NCBI GenBank assembly: GCA_964247055.1
Contig: OZ176053.1
Span: 10,602,001-10,666,000 of the forward strand
Length of the DNA: 64,000 nt
Direction of reading: 5' to 3'
Source: Paragordius varius
Lineage: Eukaryota; Nematomorpha
Part shown: positions 1 through 12,700 of the stretch, piece by piece
Position numbering within the stretch: position 1 is the first letter of the stretch
How the letters are laid out: each line of letters begins with the position of its first letter
Made by a program: the position numbers and the translations under genes
Notes under the pieces: model-generated
What the model saw: the letters and a program-made list of their open reading frames with translations, nothing else
Databases searched by the model: none
Told to the model about the DNA's origin: nothing

Positions 1-419
1 ACTGGTTAAAATTTTATTTTTTAATTTTTAATATTTTATGTGCATTATTTCTTAATATAAATCTACTTTGATAAATTTTATTATTTCATTATTGTATACA
101 TTTATTTTAGATTTTATATTACTTTTATTTATTAAAACATATATTTTCAATACTAAATAAAAAATAAAACTGTTGGCAAATTACAGTATATCACAAAAAA
201 CGGAATAAACTCCAATCTATTACTTAAAAGTTAACCATCAAAAATAAATCTGTAGTTGAGAGTCCCTTAAGTGCATATGATTTTATATTTTAAAAATAAA
301 AAAAATCTCGCTTATTCTTTTTTAAATGATGGATTTATCTTAACAAAGTTTTGAATTTCAATGTACATTTTTATGACTTCTTTTAAACTTTTCTGTATCC
401 GATTATTACATATTTATAG

Positions 420-1670
420 TACGCTAATTATGCCATTGGTAAAGACACTCAGGCCATGAAATCAGTTATTGGTGAGGAGGCCTTAACATCCGATGATTTG
501 TTATATCTTGAATTTTTGACCAAGTTTGAGAAAAATTTTATTACACAAGGTAAAGAGTTTCCTTTTACAGTTAACGCAAATATTACATTTAGTATACTTT
601 TTTGTATTTTTTTAATCAAATAATACATTTTCATACCTTAAATAAAATTCAACATTAACCATGCAAAAGCAACATAGATGTTGAAACACGCAATTGCAAC
701 ATTTATTTTAAATCTTACAATACAAGTTATTACTAAGAATATTCTTTATGATTATAATGTAGCTTTTAAAAATTATTGTCTTTGATCTGTTAATTTTCGT
801 TTGATAAAATACTTCTCATGCAGATCGCTATGAAAATCGTACTATTTTTGATTCCCTCGATATTGGGTGGCAACTTATGCGTATTTTCCCGCGTGAAATG
901 TTGAAACGCATACCCGAAAATATTTTAAACGAATTCTATCCGCGTGAAAGATCAGAAACAATGAAATCAAAAAAGGAGGAATCGTCACCGAGTAAATTTA
1001 AAAATATATAAGAAAAATTGTTTTTATATACTCAACTTTTTTTATCCTAAGAAAATTTAGAATTTTGTTATTTTTCTAGTTTAATACCGAAATTTGAAAA
1101 TTGGCATAAATGATAGCATTTGATGTATGACAGAATTAAAAGATATAAATTTTGCTATTAAAAATAATATCAGTCGGGGTTTGTATTTAGGGTCCCTATA
1201 AAAATTGCAACTAGATTGAGTAAAAAAAATAAATTTAAATTCGTACATTGCTTATTTTTTCAGTTTTATTTATTTGGTCTGTTAAAAGGCTTTTTGTTTA
1301 GCTTTTTTTTCTGTTATTTAACACATTGTGTTCCAAGTTAGTTACATAGAGGCAAAGATAAACTTTTAAAGTCCAAAAAAATAAATTTTTTAGAACCTAT
1401 AACCTAAATTTGATTAGCTATAAACTATTTCGTATCGTTTAAAAATAAAGCTGATTCCAACCAAACTCCAAGTATAAGCAATGGCCCACCTACAGAGTCT
1501 AGCGCCAGGAAACCGGGAGGTATTTACTTTATTTTATACCATCACGGTCAAAAAGATATTTTAAAATAGTTATACACCGTATATTTTTGTTGGTTTTGTA
1601 AATCTCTAGTTTAATAAAATTATATTCAGGTAACGCACCCGCCAACATGCCAATGAAATCCAAGATCTAA
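420..1670 (+). CDS. ATP6V1B: V-ATPase subunit B (B/55-60 kDa), C-terminal exons only
   Basis: Non-catalytic nucleotide-binding subunit of the V1 sector of the vacuolar proton pump, acting on endomembranes. Coding exons are 420-549, 824-991, 1451-1519 and 1630-1670 (TAA at 1668-1670); the rest lies left of the window. The first two exons give the highly conserved family C-terminus ([54 protein letters not shown]). Phases match (1, 1, 1). After FYPRE, where animal B subunits normally stop within a few residues, the model adds about 50 residues rich in S/T/P/K, ending KSKI. The join from 991 (A|GTAAAT) to 1451 is supported by codon phase; if that intron were retained, translation would stop at 1009-1011 after a shorter tail (PSKFKNI). 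Introns are 274, 459 and 110 nt. Identification is very secure; the tail exons are less so. Confidence 0.93.
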
Positions 1671-2021
1671 AAGGAAAAAATTGTGGCAGGAAATTGTCTA
1701 AGAAATATTTTTTGGACCATACAATCTCAAATTATTAATCATAATATAATTTAAATATATAGTTATTTAATATCTTTTTTCCATATATATTATTAATATG
1801 TTGGTGCATTACATATAGATAATACATTTCCATGCTTAATTGATATTTTAAGCTCACACCCATCAAAGGACCATAAAAGAGGTAACCTCATAATATAAAA
1901 GGGAGCTTGATTACTCTATCTTCCAGTAAATTTTATAAATTTGATAATATAAAACATTCCTTTGCATACTTAATGTAATCTTATTATTATTATAAATACC
2001 TATTTCTGTTATGTATCTTTT

Positions 2022-2027
2022 CAATAA
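2022..2027 (+). terminator. Candidate poly(A) signal for V-ATPase B
   Basis: AATAAA about 350 nt after the V-ATPase B stop codon, in plain A+T-rich DNA. In such a background the hexamer occurs often by chance, so this is only a candidate. Confidence 0.3.
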
Positions 2028-2937
2028 ATTTTGTTTTTCGTAATGTATAATTTAACTAGTGTATCATTTATAGTTTACCAAATTTAGAAATTTATAAACG
2101 AAAAATCAGGGTTATGGTAGCAGTATCAAATCGTACACATCGTATACATAATATCAAAAAGTATTTTTATGCCGTTTTTGTCACGCTTAAAAATTTTATA
2201 AAATACTCTATTACATAATCTGAATATATTTAAATTATATCTTGTAATATCGTCACTTTTGCGCTTATGTTATGAAAGCTTTCCTATTTTAATGGGGGTC
2301 TAAAACGTTAAGACTTACCTAAAAAAATAAAATTTAATATAAACAACTTTTGTTTTTTAATATTTTTATAATGTGTATAAAATATAGTATGAAACTTTTA
2401 ACTCTCACCAAAAATATAGGGATAATGTTCACTAATATTGTTATTTTTACAATATAACCCGCAAGTGCCATTTTTAATGACTAAACTATAAAATCTTGGA
2501 TTTTTTATCATATGTTTTCACCTGGATGTTTTTGTTTGTACACCCTCTTCATCTTAGGGGTAGGTTAAATATAAAAAGTTGTTCCATATCACAAGAAGTA
2601 CTTAATATCGTGATTGATTACATCTCATAGCTTATCAGAAAAGCTTCATATTTTTTTTTAAAGCAGGGTATAGAGTCATAAATTATAGACAACAGCTAAA
2701 ATTTCTGTCTTTATAAGGTGAACACTTGAAACCATATCAATTTTTGCGAAATTAGTTTTTTGGACGCCATTTTACGAAGGTAGGGGAAATGCAGGATGTA
2801 CACAATTAGTCCTCTGATTCGATTAGGCCTATATCTGAATAATTATCTTAAAGAGGTGATTGTGTATTTTTTAATATATATTTAGACACTGGGTGGGCCT
2901 TTAGTAAGGCATTACTTAAGAAAATCGCTAGATCCAC

Positions 2938-3563
2938 TAGAGTTGTGCTGACCAAGTCATGACCGGGTCAATTGACCGGGTCATGACCAGGTCAATGACT
3001 ATTTATTTTTTGACCGTGGTCATTTAAAAGACAGATATTGAATTATTACTGGTAAATTTTTTAAGAGTAATAGTAAGATTTTATGGTTTTTTAATATATT
3101 TTTAAAAAAATATAATTTTAATATTTAAATATGCTTAATCAACAATATAAAATTGTTAAACATGCATAGTTATAACATTAGCATTTAGGCATATCCAGTT
3201 ATTTATATATACAAAACAATCAAGTTGCAAATGCAATTATTCCATATATGTGAACTAATAAAATAAAAAAACATTTTAAAATTGTATTTCAATGATAAAA
3301 AGTATAAAACACTAGGTAAAATTTTATTTGAAATATCTTGATTAAATTTCATTGAAAATATTTGTAAATAATTAATATCAAATAAATGTATAAACATTAG
3401 AAACATGACAGTATTAGTGAAACACGTGTAGTACGAACATTATTTTCGCAATCCAATATCGCATGATAGCTATTTAAAAAAGTGGTCATGACCGTTATCA
3501 TGACCATGGTTTGACTGGGTCTGACCCGATTTTTTTGAAAAAGCAGTCAAATGCACAACCCTA
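2938..3563. mobile_element. hAT-like MITE with GGTCATGACC-rich ends
   Basis: The left end reads TAGAGTTGTGCTGACC and the right end, reversed, reads TAGGGTTGTGCATTTGAC, the type of imperfect terminal inverted repeat seen in hAT elements. Next to each end lie repeated copies of GGTCATGACC / GACCGGGTCA. The flanks agatccac (2930-2937) and tgtcccac (3564-3571) match at 5 of 8 positions, as expected of an old 8-bp target duplication. The interior is A+T-rich with no coding. A single end with similar sequence is seen at about 37,918-37,985. Confidence 0.65.
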
Positions 3564-3759
3564 TGTCCCACGCATTAATAAATTCAACTTTTAAATATTA
3601 AAAGATGAGAAAAATTTTCTCATAGGGAATTATAAATCAGTGGCACTCAACTAAACCATATAAAACGAAAAAAATCCAAGCTGTTTGACACATTTGCTGA
3701 TATATATAAAAATTAGTACACTAAAATATTTAATAAATAATTCAGGGAGATAAAAAGAC

Positions 3760-3800
3760 AATAGGCCGCATGCGGCTTGTGGGCCGCGGTTACCTGTTTT
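3760..3800. mobile_element. Small hAT-type end fragment
   Basis: A short island (CCGCATGCGGCTTGTGGGCC) in A+T-rich DNA resembles the subterminal GGCCGC-rich part of the SPIN-like hAT MITEs found elsewhere in this window. No partner end is seen; a second such scrap lies at 4525-4570. Confidence 0.3.
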
Positions 3801-3899
3801 AAATTACTGAAGAATGACATAACGTGTTATTCACCGTTTTTAACAAGGTAAAACGGCTGATGTTACTAAAATCTGAATATGGCTTTCTAAAAAATCAAT

Positions 3900-4337
3900 A
3901 TGAATGAAACCGGCGATTATAATGCACTTGAATATTTTATTAAAGTTTATCCACACAAACCTCTTTCCCTGTATAAAGGTTATTTATATATTTATATCCA
4001 GATATGTTTTTGCACGTCTTTAAATGGGGTATTACATCATGTGCCTTAGTTCATACAGTAGCTTGGCTGATATCTTTGCTACAAAACAAACATCCACAGT
4101 ATTGGAAATATACCTATCCAATATTATCATTGGGTTTTTTTGTAAATTTTGTCTCGTCTTCCATATTTATTGTTCTAACTTGTAAAATTTAAAAATTAAC
4201 ATCTAGCCCTATTTATATCCTTAATTTTTGATCTCGGATCATTTGATATGCCTGGATTTTATGCTCTTATAATTGGATTATCGCAAACACTATTTCTCTG
4301 TATTATGTCATTTAGTCATATATTGACAATCTTGTGA
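3900..4337 (+). CDS. TMEM170: TMEM170-family transmembrane protein
   Basis: Small ER/nuclear-envelope membrane protein; TMEM170A is known to affect ER sheet and nuclear pore organisation. Exons 3900-3978, 4002-4181 and 4207-4337 (TGA) give 129 residues, against about 144 for human TMEM170A. Recognised by the order of features: an N-terminal lumenal segment with an NET glycosylation site (residues 2-4), a first membrane span starting at the VFKWGITSCALVHTVAW segment, an HPQYW loop, a second span, and the last span GLSQTLFLCIMSFSHILTIL that aligns with the family's GTGQTFCVLVVSFLRILATL. Both introns are tiny (3979-4001, 23 nt; 4182-4206, 25 nt), phase 1, with GT...AG ends. Start chosen as the ATG giving the short lumenal N-terminus. 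Lies about 2.2 kb after V-ATPase B on the same strand. Fairly divergent, so the family call is good but not certain. Confidence 0.75.
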
Positions 4338-4360
4338 TAAGTTATCTAATTATATTAATG

Positions 4361-4366
4361 AATAAA
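4361..4366 (+). terminator. Candidate poly(A) signal for TMEM170
   Basis: AATAAA 24 nt after the TMEM170 stop codon, a close and plausible position. Confidence 0.45.
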
Positions 4367-4729
4367 GTTTCCTATCGCATAAATAACCCGTGGTTTATTA
4401 GTAAATGCTCTATAGCTAATTAGTTTATTGAATAATCTATAATATTTATATCAGACAACTAATTAGTTTGATAGTTTTTGCTATTTTTGATAACTACGGC
4501 TTTAAAAAATATATGTGATACAACCTATCCCTGCGGGCCGAATGAGGCCCTTAAAGTGCTTTGGCCCTGAAATACAATTTAGTTATACGAAAAATTTAAG
4601 TGAGTTCTTCTAAGTTTTTTGTTCCGGCTTTTTTTCTTTGAAATTTATGCTTCGGTTTTGATCACACGCACGTTGAAGAATATAGAATAGATCATAATAA
4701 TTTTAATTCAGAATATATAAAAAATTCGC

Positions 4730-5160
4730 AGGTAATAATATATATTATTTGCACTTCAAGATGGTCCTTTTCTCGATTTAACTATAATTTTTAAAATTAT
4801 TTTTTACCTAATATTTATTATTATTTATTTATATTTTAAATTCAAAAACCAATTTTTTTACTTCAAACTAAATTTTTCCAATTTAACAAAATTATTACCA
4901 TAAAAATGTTTAAAAAATTGTAATTAATAACTTAATTTTAGTTAACGTGTTGAATTAATATAAAAATATTTTTTAGGAAAGTAATAAAGATATACGGTTT
5001 CTGACTGATTAAAACTTGATATTGATTAAAAAATATATGTTTAATAAAGAAAATAGGTTATAATAAAATAGATGAATGATACATGATTTGATTAAACTCG
5101 AAATGTTCAAGGTCCAACCTGAAGTGCTCAAGGACACTCTTGAAGTGAAAATGGTATTTT
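4730..5160. mobile_element. MITE with CACTTCAAG subrepeat ends
   Basis: The left end (about 4745) has TATTTGCACTTCAAGATGGTCC. The right end (about 5105-5155), reversed, has ATACCATTTTCACTTCAAGAGTGTCC followed by a second CACTTCAGGTTGGACC unit. Outer ends resemble the ATACCATTT ends of the element at 40,823-41,124. A separate palindromic piece with the same motif, TTGCACTTCAAGTTGGTCC facing its complement, lies at 5485-5520. No coding. Confidence 0.5.
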
Positions 5161-5199
5161 AAGTGTTGGCAAAATACGCCTATTGAATATTAAATTATA

Positions 5200-6900
5200 A
5201 AATGTGAAGTTATCCTGATTGTTTTGTCAACTTACATCGAGCCAAAAAGGGATATGACATTAGATTAGCTTGTTATGAATTTCAAAAATTATTGATTAAT
5301 ATTAACATATATCCATTTTGAAAAGATGAAAATATTTGTGTATATTCCGCAAAAAATCTTGGAATATTGATTTAAGTTATTATTTGCATATGAAGCTATG
5401 CAATATTTGTCTCTATTATATTGCCCTTGAAACAAAAAACCCATGGCCGTGAAATTCTTTTGGTGAGTACCGCTGATATTTACTATTTGCACTTCAAGTT
5501 GGTCCTTGAAGTGCAAATGGTATTATTTGCTCAATTTTCTATTTCAAGTAGGTGTAAAGTTAAAAAATATTCGGGAATATGTCAATAAGGATATTCCCTA
5601 AATGCCCATATCGTATTAAAGCTTGAAGCGGGGACTTTTGTCTAGAGTAAATTTGATGTTTGCATCTAGTTACATAAATAAATGTGTGAATACAATAAGT
5701 TTTTAATAATTTTAACGATAAATGATTAAATTAATTTTATGATTGAATAATAGCAATGTTTTCTTTTTTAGAGCACCCTACAATCATTTAGCCTTAGCTT
5801 CAAACGAATTTAAATGTTAGGTTGTAGTCTAATAAGTAAAATGATATATGATAAAGATTTTATTTGATAATATATCATATGATTTTGCTTCAAAATCAAA
5901 TGCGAACAAACCCTTCGTGTGCCCGCATTTAGACCAAAAGATACCCTAACACGGGATAAATCCTTAACGGCTAAAAATTTAGCCACAATATCACAATCCT
6001 GAAAATTAATAATCAACTCTCTTCGCACATCAGTGCCTAAGATAATGTGACAAGCTAGGCTGTTTTTCGCAGTATAGTACTGGGTTTTCAGAAAAAAACT
6101 GCGCCCACTTTTGTACTGCTTTATGAAATTAATTTTTTTTATAAATATATATTGATTGCCTTTTTATTTAAATTTTTTTTAGAATTTAATATAGTACCCT
6201 CTGTAAAAAAAACCGATTGTAAAGAAATGGTTTTTCGGTAAAAAACTAAGATTGGCCTATTTTGGTTTATATATTAATTTCTGCTGAATACTTAATGCTT
6301 AGTTTAGCTTTTCGCGCTGTGGCAAAATTATAAATTTCGGACTTCACCGTAAGATTCAGGCTAATGGCTCTCTCACTCAGGGCTTCCGCAACAAGATTTG
6401 CTTCAAAATTTAAAATTAACAAAATAATTTATGATATAATTGTTTGATCAGGTTTAGAAAGTTTATTTGTTGTAATTATCACACGGAAAATTATAAAAAA
6501 AATTGTATTCTTGTAACATATTATTTAAAATTTATTATATATAGCCTTTCATTTCGAAATAACCTGTTTTCGTATTATAAAATTAAGATTTTTTAACATT
6601 TTTTATACTCCCTAGGTGTAAAAGATATGATATTTCTTAATTTATTTACCTAAATTTTAATATTTATTATTTTTTTTATTTTTTGCATAAACAAATTTGA
6701 GATATTTTGTTGAAGCCTACTTCAAACTTTAAAGCATAATGCAAATTCTATAACGCTTTAAGATATAATTAAACCCTTCTAAATAATTCGATGATGGTGA
6801 ACATTCAGAATTTTAATTAAAAAGTTTGTTTCCTTGCAGATTTTGATTAATTTTTGTAAAAAAACAGAATTTTTATTTAACACAAATTTAAACGAACGAA
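5200..6900. other. A+T-rich intergenic stretch
   Basis: Apart from the CACTTCAAG palindrome near 5500, I see no conserved coding segment, RNA gene or clear mobile element. Short open frames here have no recognisable motif and no splice partner. Confidence 0.5.
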
Positions 6901-6904
6901 TCTA

Positions 6905-7355
6905 TATATTTATAAAAATGGAAAATGTTGGCTCTGTGATCTGTTTCCGGAAAACCGGTAGACCCATTCAAATCTAAATGTCGAAAAAATATAATCATTA
7001 ATAAATGCCCCGACAAAAGCTTCCCTCTATTTTGAATTAGGCCCGGTTCGTGCCCACCCCGTATGAAAAACCGGTTTTTTTGAAAACACAAGTCCACAAA
7101 AATCGTGTTTTCGAGAATTTTTCCGGAGAATGTGTAAGACCATTCAATTTAAAATATGTTTTTGTTAACTATTTTCGATTTCGCCTAACATAGTCGACTC
7201 GTTTTTTTAATTTAGGCCCTCTTTTTACCCGCTCCCCCTTTATACTTTTAAAAAAACAGAGTCCATAAAAATAATTTTTTAAATTTATTTTTCACCCAAG
7301 GTATGAGACCGTAAAAATTCAATAAGAATTCTACGCATTCTCTATTAAAAGGCAA
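6905..7355. repeat. Diverged tandem repeat, period about 170-176 bp
   Basis: Three degenerate units are visible through anchors spaced 176 and about 170 bp: GTAGACCCATTCAAAT (6958), GTAAGACCATTCAATT (7133) and GTATGAGACCGTAAAAATTC (7302). Between anchors the units share a TTTTGAATTAGGCCC / TTTTAATTTAGGCCC block (about 7030, 7210), a poly-C patch (cgtgcccaccccg, acccgctccccc), and a cAnAGTCCAyAAAAAT block (7090, 7260). Downstream a second repeated motif, CAAAAATTTTAGTC, occurs at 7353 and 7507. Function unknown; looks like an old satellite fragment. Confidence 0.6.
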
Positions 7356-7959
7356 AAATTTTAGTCAAGCGTTTCTTTGATGATAGCTGCTGAGTAAGGA
7401 GCTAATCGCGATAAACCGACCCGTCATAGCGAAACAGCGTGATTTTGGGGCTAAATTTCAGAAAACCTATCAGGCATATGAGTTCAATAGCTGCCTACCG
7501 TAAAAAGTCAAAAATTTTAGTCGATCGGTTTTTTGAATTAGCCGTTAAATAGGCCTTACTTCTTAAAAAAATGAGCTATCATTGAACTATTATTTAGTTT
7601 TGAAGCCATTCTTCCATAAACTATTAGGAATGAACGCTGATATCAGGTATAAAGGAAATTTTTTTATCTAACTACATTTTTATATTGGCCTCTAAGTGGT
7701 GGGTCGTACCTGCCTACAACTGCGCCATCATATCGATACAGCATGCCTTTGGAGCCAATGAGACTATAATATAAATCATTTTAAAACTTCGTATAATAAA
7801 ATTCCTTATAAAATCAAATATGCACCCCCTCCCAGAAGTAATAAAAATTCTGAGTGAGAAAAATGTTTAGCATTATCGAATAAAGTTTAAAAAAACTTAA
7901 CCGTTTATATCGTTCCCATCTTGCACAAAATAGTATGAAGTACGCTTCAAAAATTTTTA

Positions 7960-8180
7960 CAAATATTAAAAATTGAAAGTATGGATTTTTTCGATATTAT
8001 AATTTAGCATACATTTAAAATTATTGCACCAATTTTTTGCATTTATTTTAAGAGAAAAATCCATTTTAAAGAACCATAAAAGTTGGGACTTTTAGACACG
8101 TCTAAAAATTTAAATCAAAAGCACCATGATAATCCTGATATTTTCCTATCAGAATATATATATATATTTCATGTGGATAT
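7960..8180. repeat. Dispersed repeat 'B', copy 1
   Basis: Shares ordered blocks with copies at about 17,870-18,240 (reverse), 19,800-20,190 and 30,010-30,330: a GCATTTATTTTAAGAGAA block, a CATTTTAAAG block, a TGGGACTTT block and a GATAATCCTGATA...TTTCCTATCAG block. No coding and no clear ends seen. Probably a non-autonomous DNA transposon. Confidence 0.5.
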
Positions 8181-9700
8181 ATTTTTGTGGAAAGTGATAC
8201 CACACCGATGGTGCAAAAACAGGCAAAGTATTTTTTAATTTTGTACTGGGTTAAAGTTTGAATCTGGTCACATTAACCTAAGAAGTCATCGTATCCTATT
8301 GATTAGCAAGTTCGGATTGGGTTTTTTCTAGTGGTGAGACGGAGAATTCATATATAGAACTGTAAAATATTAATCATAGTTTAAATGCTTACCCTTAACA
8401 TGATTTGACCATTTTTGAGATGTGTTTAGGCGAATAAAAGTTTTATATAACCATAAAATAAGTCATTCTAAAACCTTTTAACCAAATTTTGGTTAATGGC
8501 AAATAAATTTTAATATAGAGTAGAAATATATATAACAATTTTTTAATACAATACAAATTAAACCATTTAGTTGGTTAGATTATCTGTATTGCGATGTTTA
8601 TTTCACTTTTGAGTTTTGGCATCCGCAGATTACGCGACATGTAGGGGATTTAGTCAATTATTTGGTTTTCTAAAAAATTAAATTTCAGATCGAATAATTT
8701 ATAAATTGGTACTTAATACATCATTCCTATGCTTATTAAGGGTTTTATTTACAAAATATCAACCAATTTATATTTATAATTCATTTATCCAAATAACATC
8801 GCTATATTGTAGGTATGCGGCTGAAATTTTTGTAATCATTGGACCATTCAATAAATTTTTACCAATATCATTATGTTTTATCAAAGGATGTAAACAAACG
8901 ATTAAAGACTGATCAAAAATAATAGAGCATTTATAATTATTTCATTTTATTGTCATATGTTTTTGATGTGTTGAATTATCGACATTCTTAAAATGACAAA
9001 ATCGCCAAATATAATTTATTTAATTTATCTTCGACAAATCATAAGCCTGCAAATTCCTATTAGATTTATTTAAACGAAACATTAACATTGATAGATAAAA
9101 TAATATTTTCAAATTTTTAACTATGATAAAATGAACCTTAAATAAAAAAAGAATTTAATTAATTTTGATTGTTTTTTGTGAACTAACTAACCATTAAACA
9201 TCTAAGAATATGATGTAAATTAGATTAAAAGTTATTTATTTTGATTCGTGCAAAGTATAATATATGAGAGATTAATTTAAAAATGACACATATCATCACA
9301 AAAAGTGTAGAGATAAAATTGAGTATATAAGCAAGCTAAAAATAGGTGTTACTTGACAATATACATATATTATATAACACAATTAATTTATGCATTTTTT
9401 GTAAAAATTTAATTTATGTATTATTATTATTATGATTAATAATGTAATGATGTTAAAATATGTCTATTTTAGAGATTGTTACAAAAATATCGTTTAAAAA
9501 TTTATTATATATATATATATATATACTACACTATACTGTGCGCATGTCAAAATATTTTCAAATTCTTTTACACATGAAAAATGCTACAATGTTGATGAAA
9601 ATGGCACTCAATTAAACAATTTTTTTAGATAGTCTCTATTAATAATTCAGACATTACGTATTTGTTACAAAGGAGTTAGGACAAAATAAGTTTCATGATA
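8180..9700. other. Intergenic A+T-rich DNA
   Basis: No coding sequence recognised. Contains a short (TA)n run near 9508-9526. This stretch lies just downstream of the CAT transporter stop codon and would include its 3' untranslated region. Confidence 0.45.
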
Positions 9701-9708
9701 ATAAGAAA

Positions 9709-12700
9709 TTATAAACGTTTCATCATATCAAGTTCTGAGGGGACTAATGTTAATTGTGTTTCAACCCGATTAACACCCCCAGCAGCCCTCTTTTTATTAT
9801 TTCTGTAAGCATGGCCGATATCCTCATCTACGGAGGAGGTTATAACCATATCATCTAGGGAATCATGCATAAATTTTTCTTGTTGAATGATATGAGGTGG
9901 ACTGATCCCCGATTTTAGTAAATGCTTGTTGGCAGTTTTGAGCATACGTTTTTTGTTAATAGCTATATGTGTTTTGATAAAATTCAATTTTACAAATACT
10001 AACAAAATATCATGCTTATAAACATATATAATATATAAATATACCTGCCTTATCAACTAGAAGGAATGTGAAAAAATATTTGAAAAAAATATATAACAAA
10101 ATTAGAATAAGGTGTAGTATATAAAAAATCTAAATTTTATCGAATGCTGCCGTAAAAATGGTAAAATTAACATTCTTTCATAAAACATATATTTTAATTC
10201 ATAGCCAACTAAACAATATGTATGGAATTAAACAAAACCTTAATTACGGTTTTATATAAATTTTAATTTTACGCCTTATCTTTTCATTTTTATGCAATAA
10301 AATAGAATTTTTTGATCAAAGAAAAATTACCGTCTTCGTCCTTGCTGACAAAATCGCTTGTTTCATCGACAAGCGTAATTTCTTTTTCAGAGCTATGGCG
10401 AATTCCATAGAAAAAGTATATGAGGAATCCGGCAGTCATCCAAACACTAAATCGAATCCATGTATTGACGCCGAGTTTCATCATGAGGTACATGTTAATA
10501 AAGATACTGAGGAAAGGGATTAAAGGAACCCATGGAACCTAACATAATTGATTAGATTATTTTTTGTAATATCATGAGTGTTTAATACGAGCAAAATCAC
10601 AATAATAAAATTAAAAAATGAAAAATTAGGCTTTTTGCGACAAATACTTCTTTTTTAGGATGTAACTATGTTAATCTAACAGATTATTATTATTAATTGG
10701 TGTTTGAAATTTTAGCAAAAATATATTTTTCCAGATATTTTATATTCAGTATAGTACCTACCTTAAAATTTAATTTGGAATTATTTTGAGGTTGAATGAG
10801 GATAATATAAAACGTTAGGAGAATGAACACACCCAACACAATGAGAGATATCAATGATCCAATGTGAGAATTCAATACATAACTTTCGGCTTTGACCAGT
10901 ATAAGGTTGAATAATATTATGCACACGGCTAGAACATATAATATAAAATTAGGAAAACTTTTAGCAGAAAAATAGGCTAAACTCTACAAATATAAAATAT
11001 TGATATGTGAAAACCTTCATCAATAATCGCAGATTGAGTTTGTAGTTTTTTAAAATCGTCGGAGTAAAATATAACCAATTAAATGGGGAACAAAATTAAG
11101 ACCCTCTACTTCGAGGTTCCCATAGTTCGCACTTACACATAAATTTATCATTTTAATAAAAATTAAGTAAGTTTTTACTTTAGGTTTGTATATATTTAAC
11201 GATTTGTTTAAATTTTTAACAAGTATTTTGTCATATAAAACTAAAAAACTTACACATAACGGTAGTGGCATAAGTTACAACTTTAGCCGATGCCTTACTA
11301 GCCTTTCCCCGAGGGAAAAATAAGCGTCGTACGAATGGTCGACCCCCATTCTGATCGTAATCTTCGCTATCATCACCTTTCTCTAATTTTTTGGTGTTTG
11401 GTCCTGTTACAACCATCCCATCTTTCGATAACATGATCCTAAAATACAAATTTTTATTGCATTAATAAATTTATTTTACTTATAACTTGAAAAAGCATTA
11501 AGCGTATAAAAATGACTTACTCTTCAACATTACTAAATTAATGAAATATTGATTTTTGATATTTATGGAATAAACTGTTAAATTTAAAAATATGTTTACT
11601 CGTCCGATGGCATCAATGGTAATGGTGTTGAAATTATTCCAATGCAAGATTCATTTGGTCGATACCTAAACATAAATATGTTTCATATTATTCAACAAAA
11701 AATATATATATTTTAATTTCAAAATTAGAGAATATATGTAGTAATATATTATAATTTTGACCGGTCAAAAAAGTAACCGCCTTTTGGCTTAAATATGCCG
11801 GAGATTACCAGTCTATAAATAAAAAAGAAACTGAATTAAACAAACCAACATACCAATTAAATCGGTGTTTAAAAGAAAAAATAAATATTTTTAAATTGTA
11901 TCCAAAATTTTTAATATCTAAAACTTTTATACTGTCATGATAATTTGTCAAATTTAACCTATAAAAATTGTGCAAACCTGAGCAATAAAATACAAATGGC
12001 CACAAGAGTGTAAGCAAGAAGCGTCCCAATAGACATCATATCAACCAATTCCTTCAAATCAAATAACATTGCCATAACACCTATCATCATCGGATAATAA
12101 AATTATGATTAATTTCAATTATTTCAAAATAATTCTAACATCTATTAAAAAAATTATTCGATATATCAGAATCAAAAAATTAGTTTTTTTATAAATGAAT
12201 TAATTGATAAAAAATTAAATTAATAAAAATATTATACCTGCAAAGGTGCCCGCAAAAACGGTTGCATATATAGGAGTCTTTAGCCTTGGATTAACCTTGG
12301 CCAAAAAACGGAAAAGTAAACCATCACTAGCCATGGCATATATGACACGAGGGAGAGGGAACATGGAACCCATTAAACTATTATCCATGAAATAAAAGTT
12401 TTTTAAATTTAACATATATACTTAATAAAAAGCATGTGATTTTAAACAATATAATTAGAACATAATCAAATGATTCTAAAAGACACAACAATATTCACTG
12501 TATTGTTAATTTTCGATGATAAACCATCGTATATCAAGTTTTTGGTCATTTTGTATATTGATACATACTTTCGCATTTAAGTACTAAGCTTAATATTTTT
12601 GGAAAACTATACATTCCTCAATTGTAATTCAAAAATCAACAAATTAATTCAAAACACTGGTAGAAAAACCGAAAATTGGCCCAAAAAATCAAATTTTAAT

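Noticed and set aside
5289-6028. Short minus-strand frames of 72-75 residues
   Set aside because: No recognisable domain, no splice partner, composition like the flanking non-coding DNA.
11050-11271. Possible extra CAT exon (segment reading [13 protein letters not shown])
   Set aside because: No phase-compatible splice sites; joining 11254 directly to 10976 gives continuous frame and family-like sequence.
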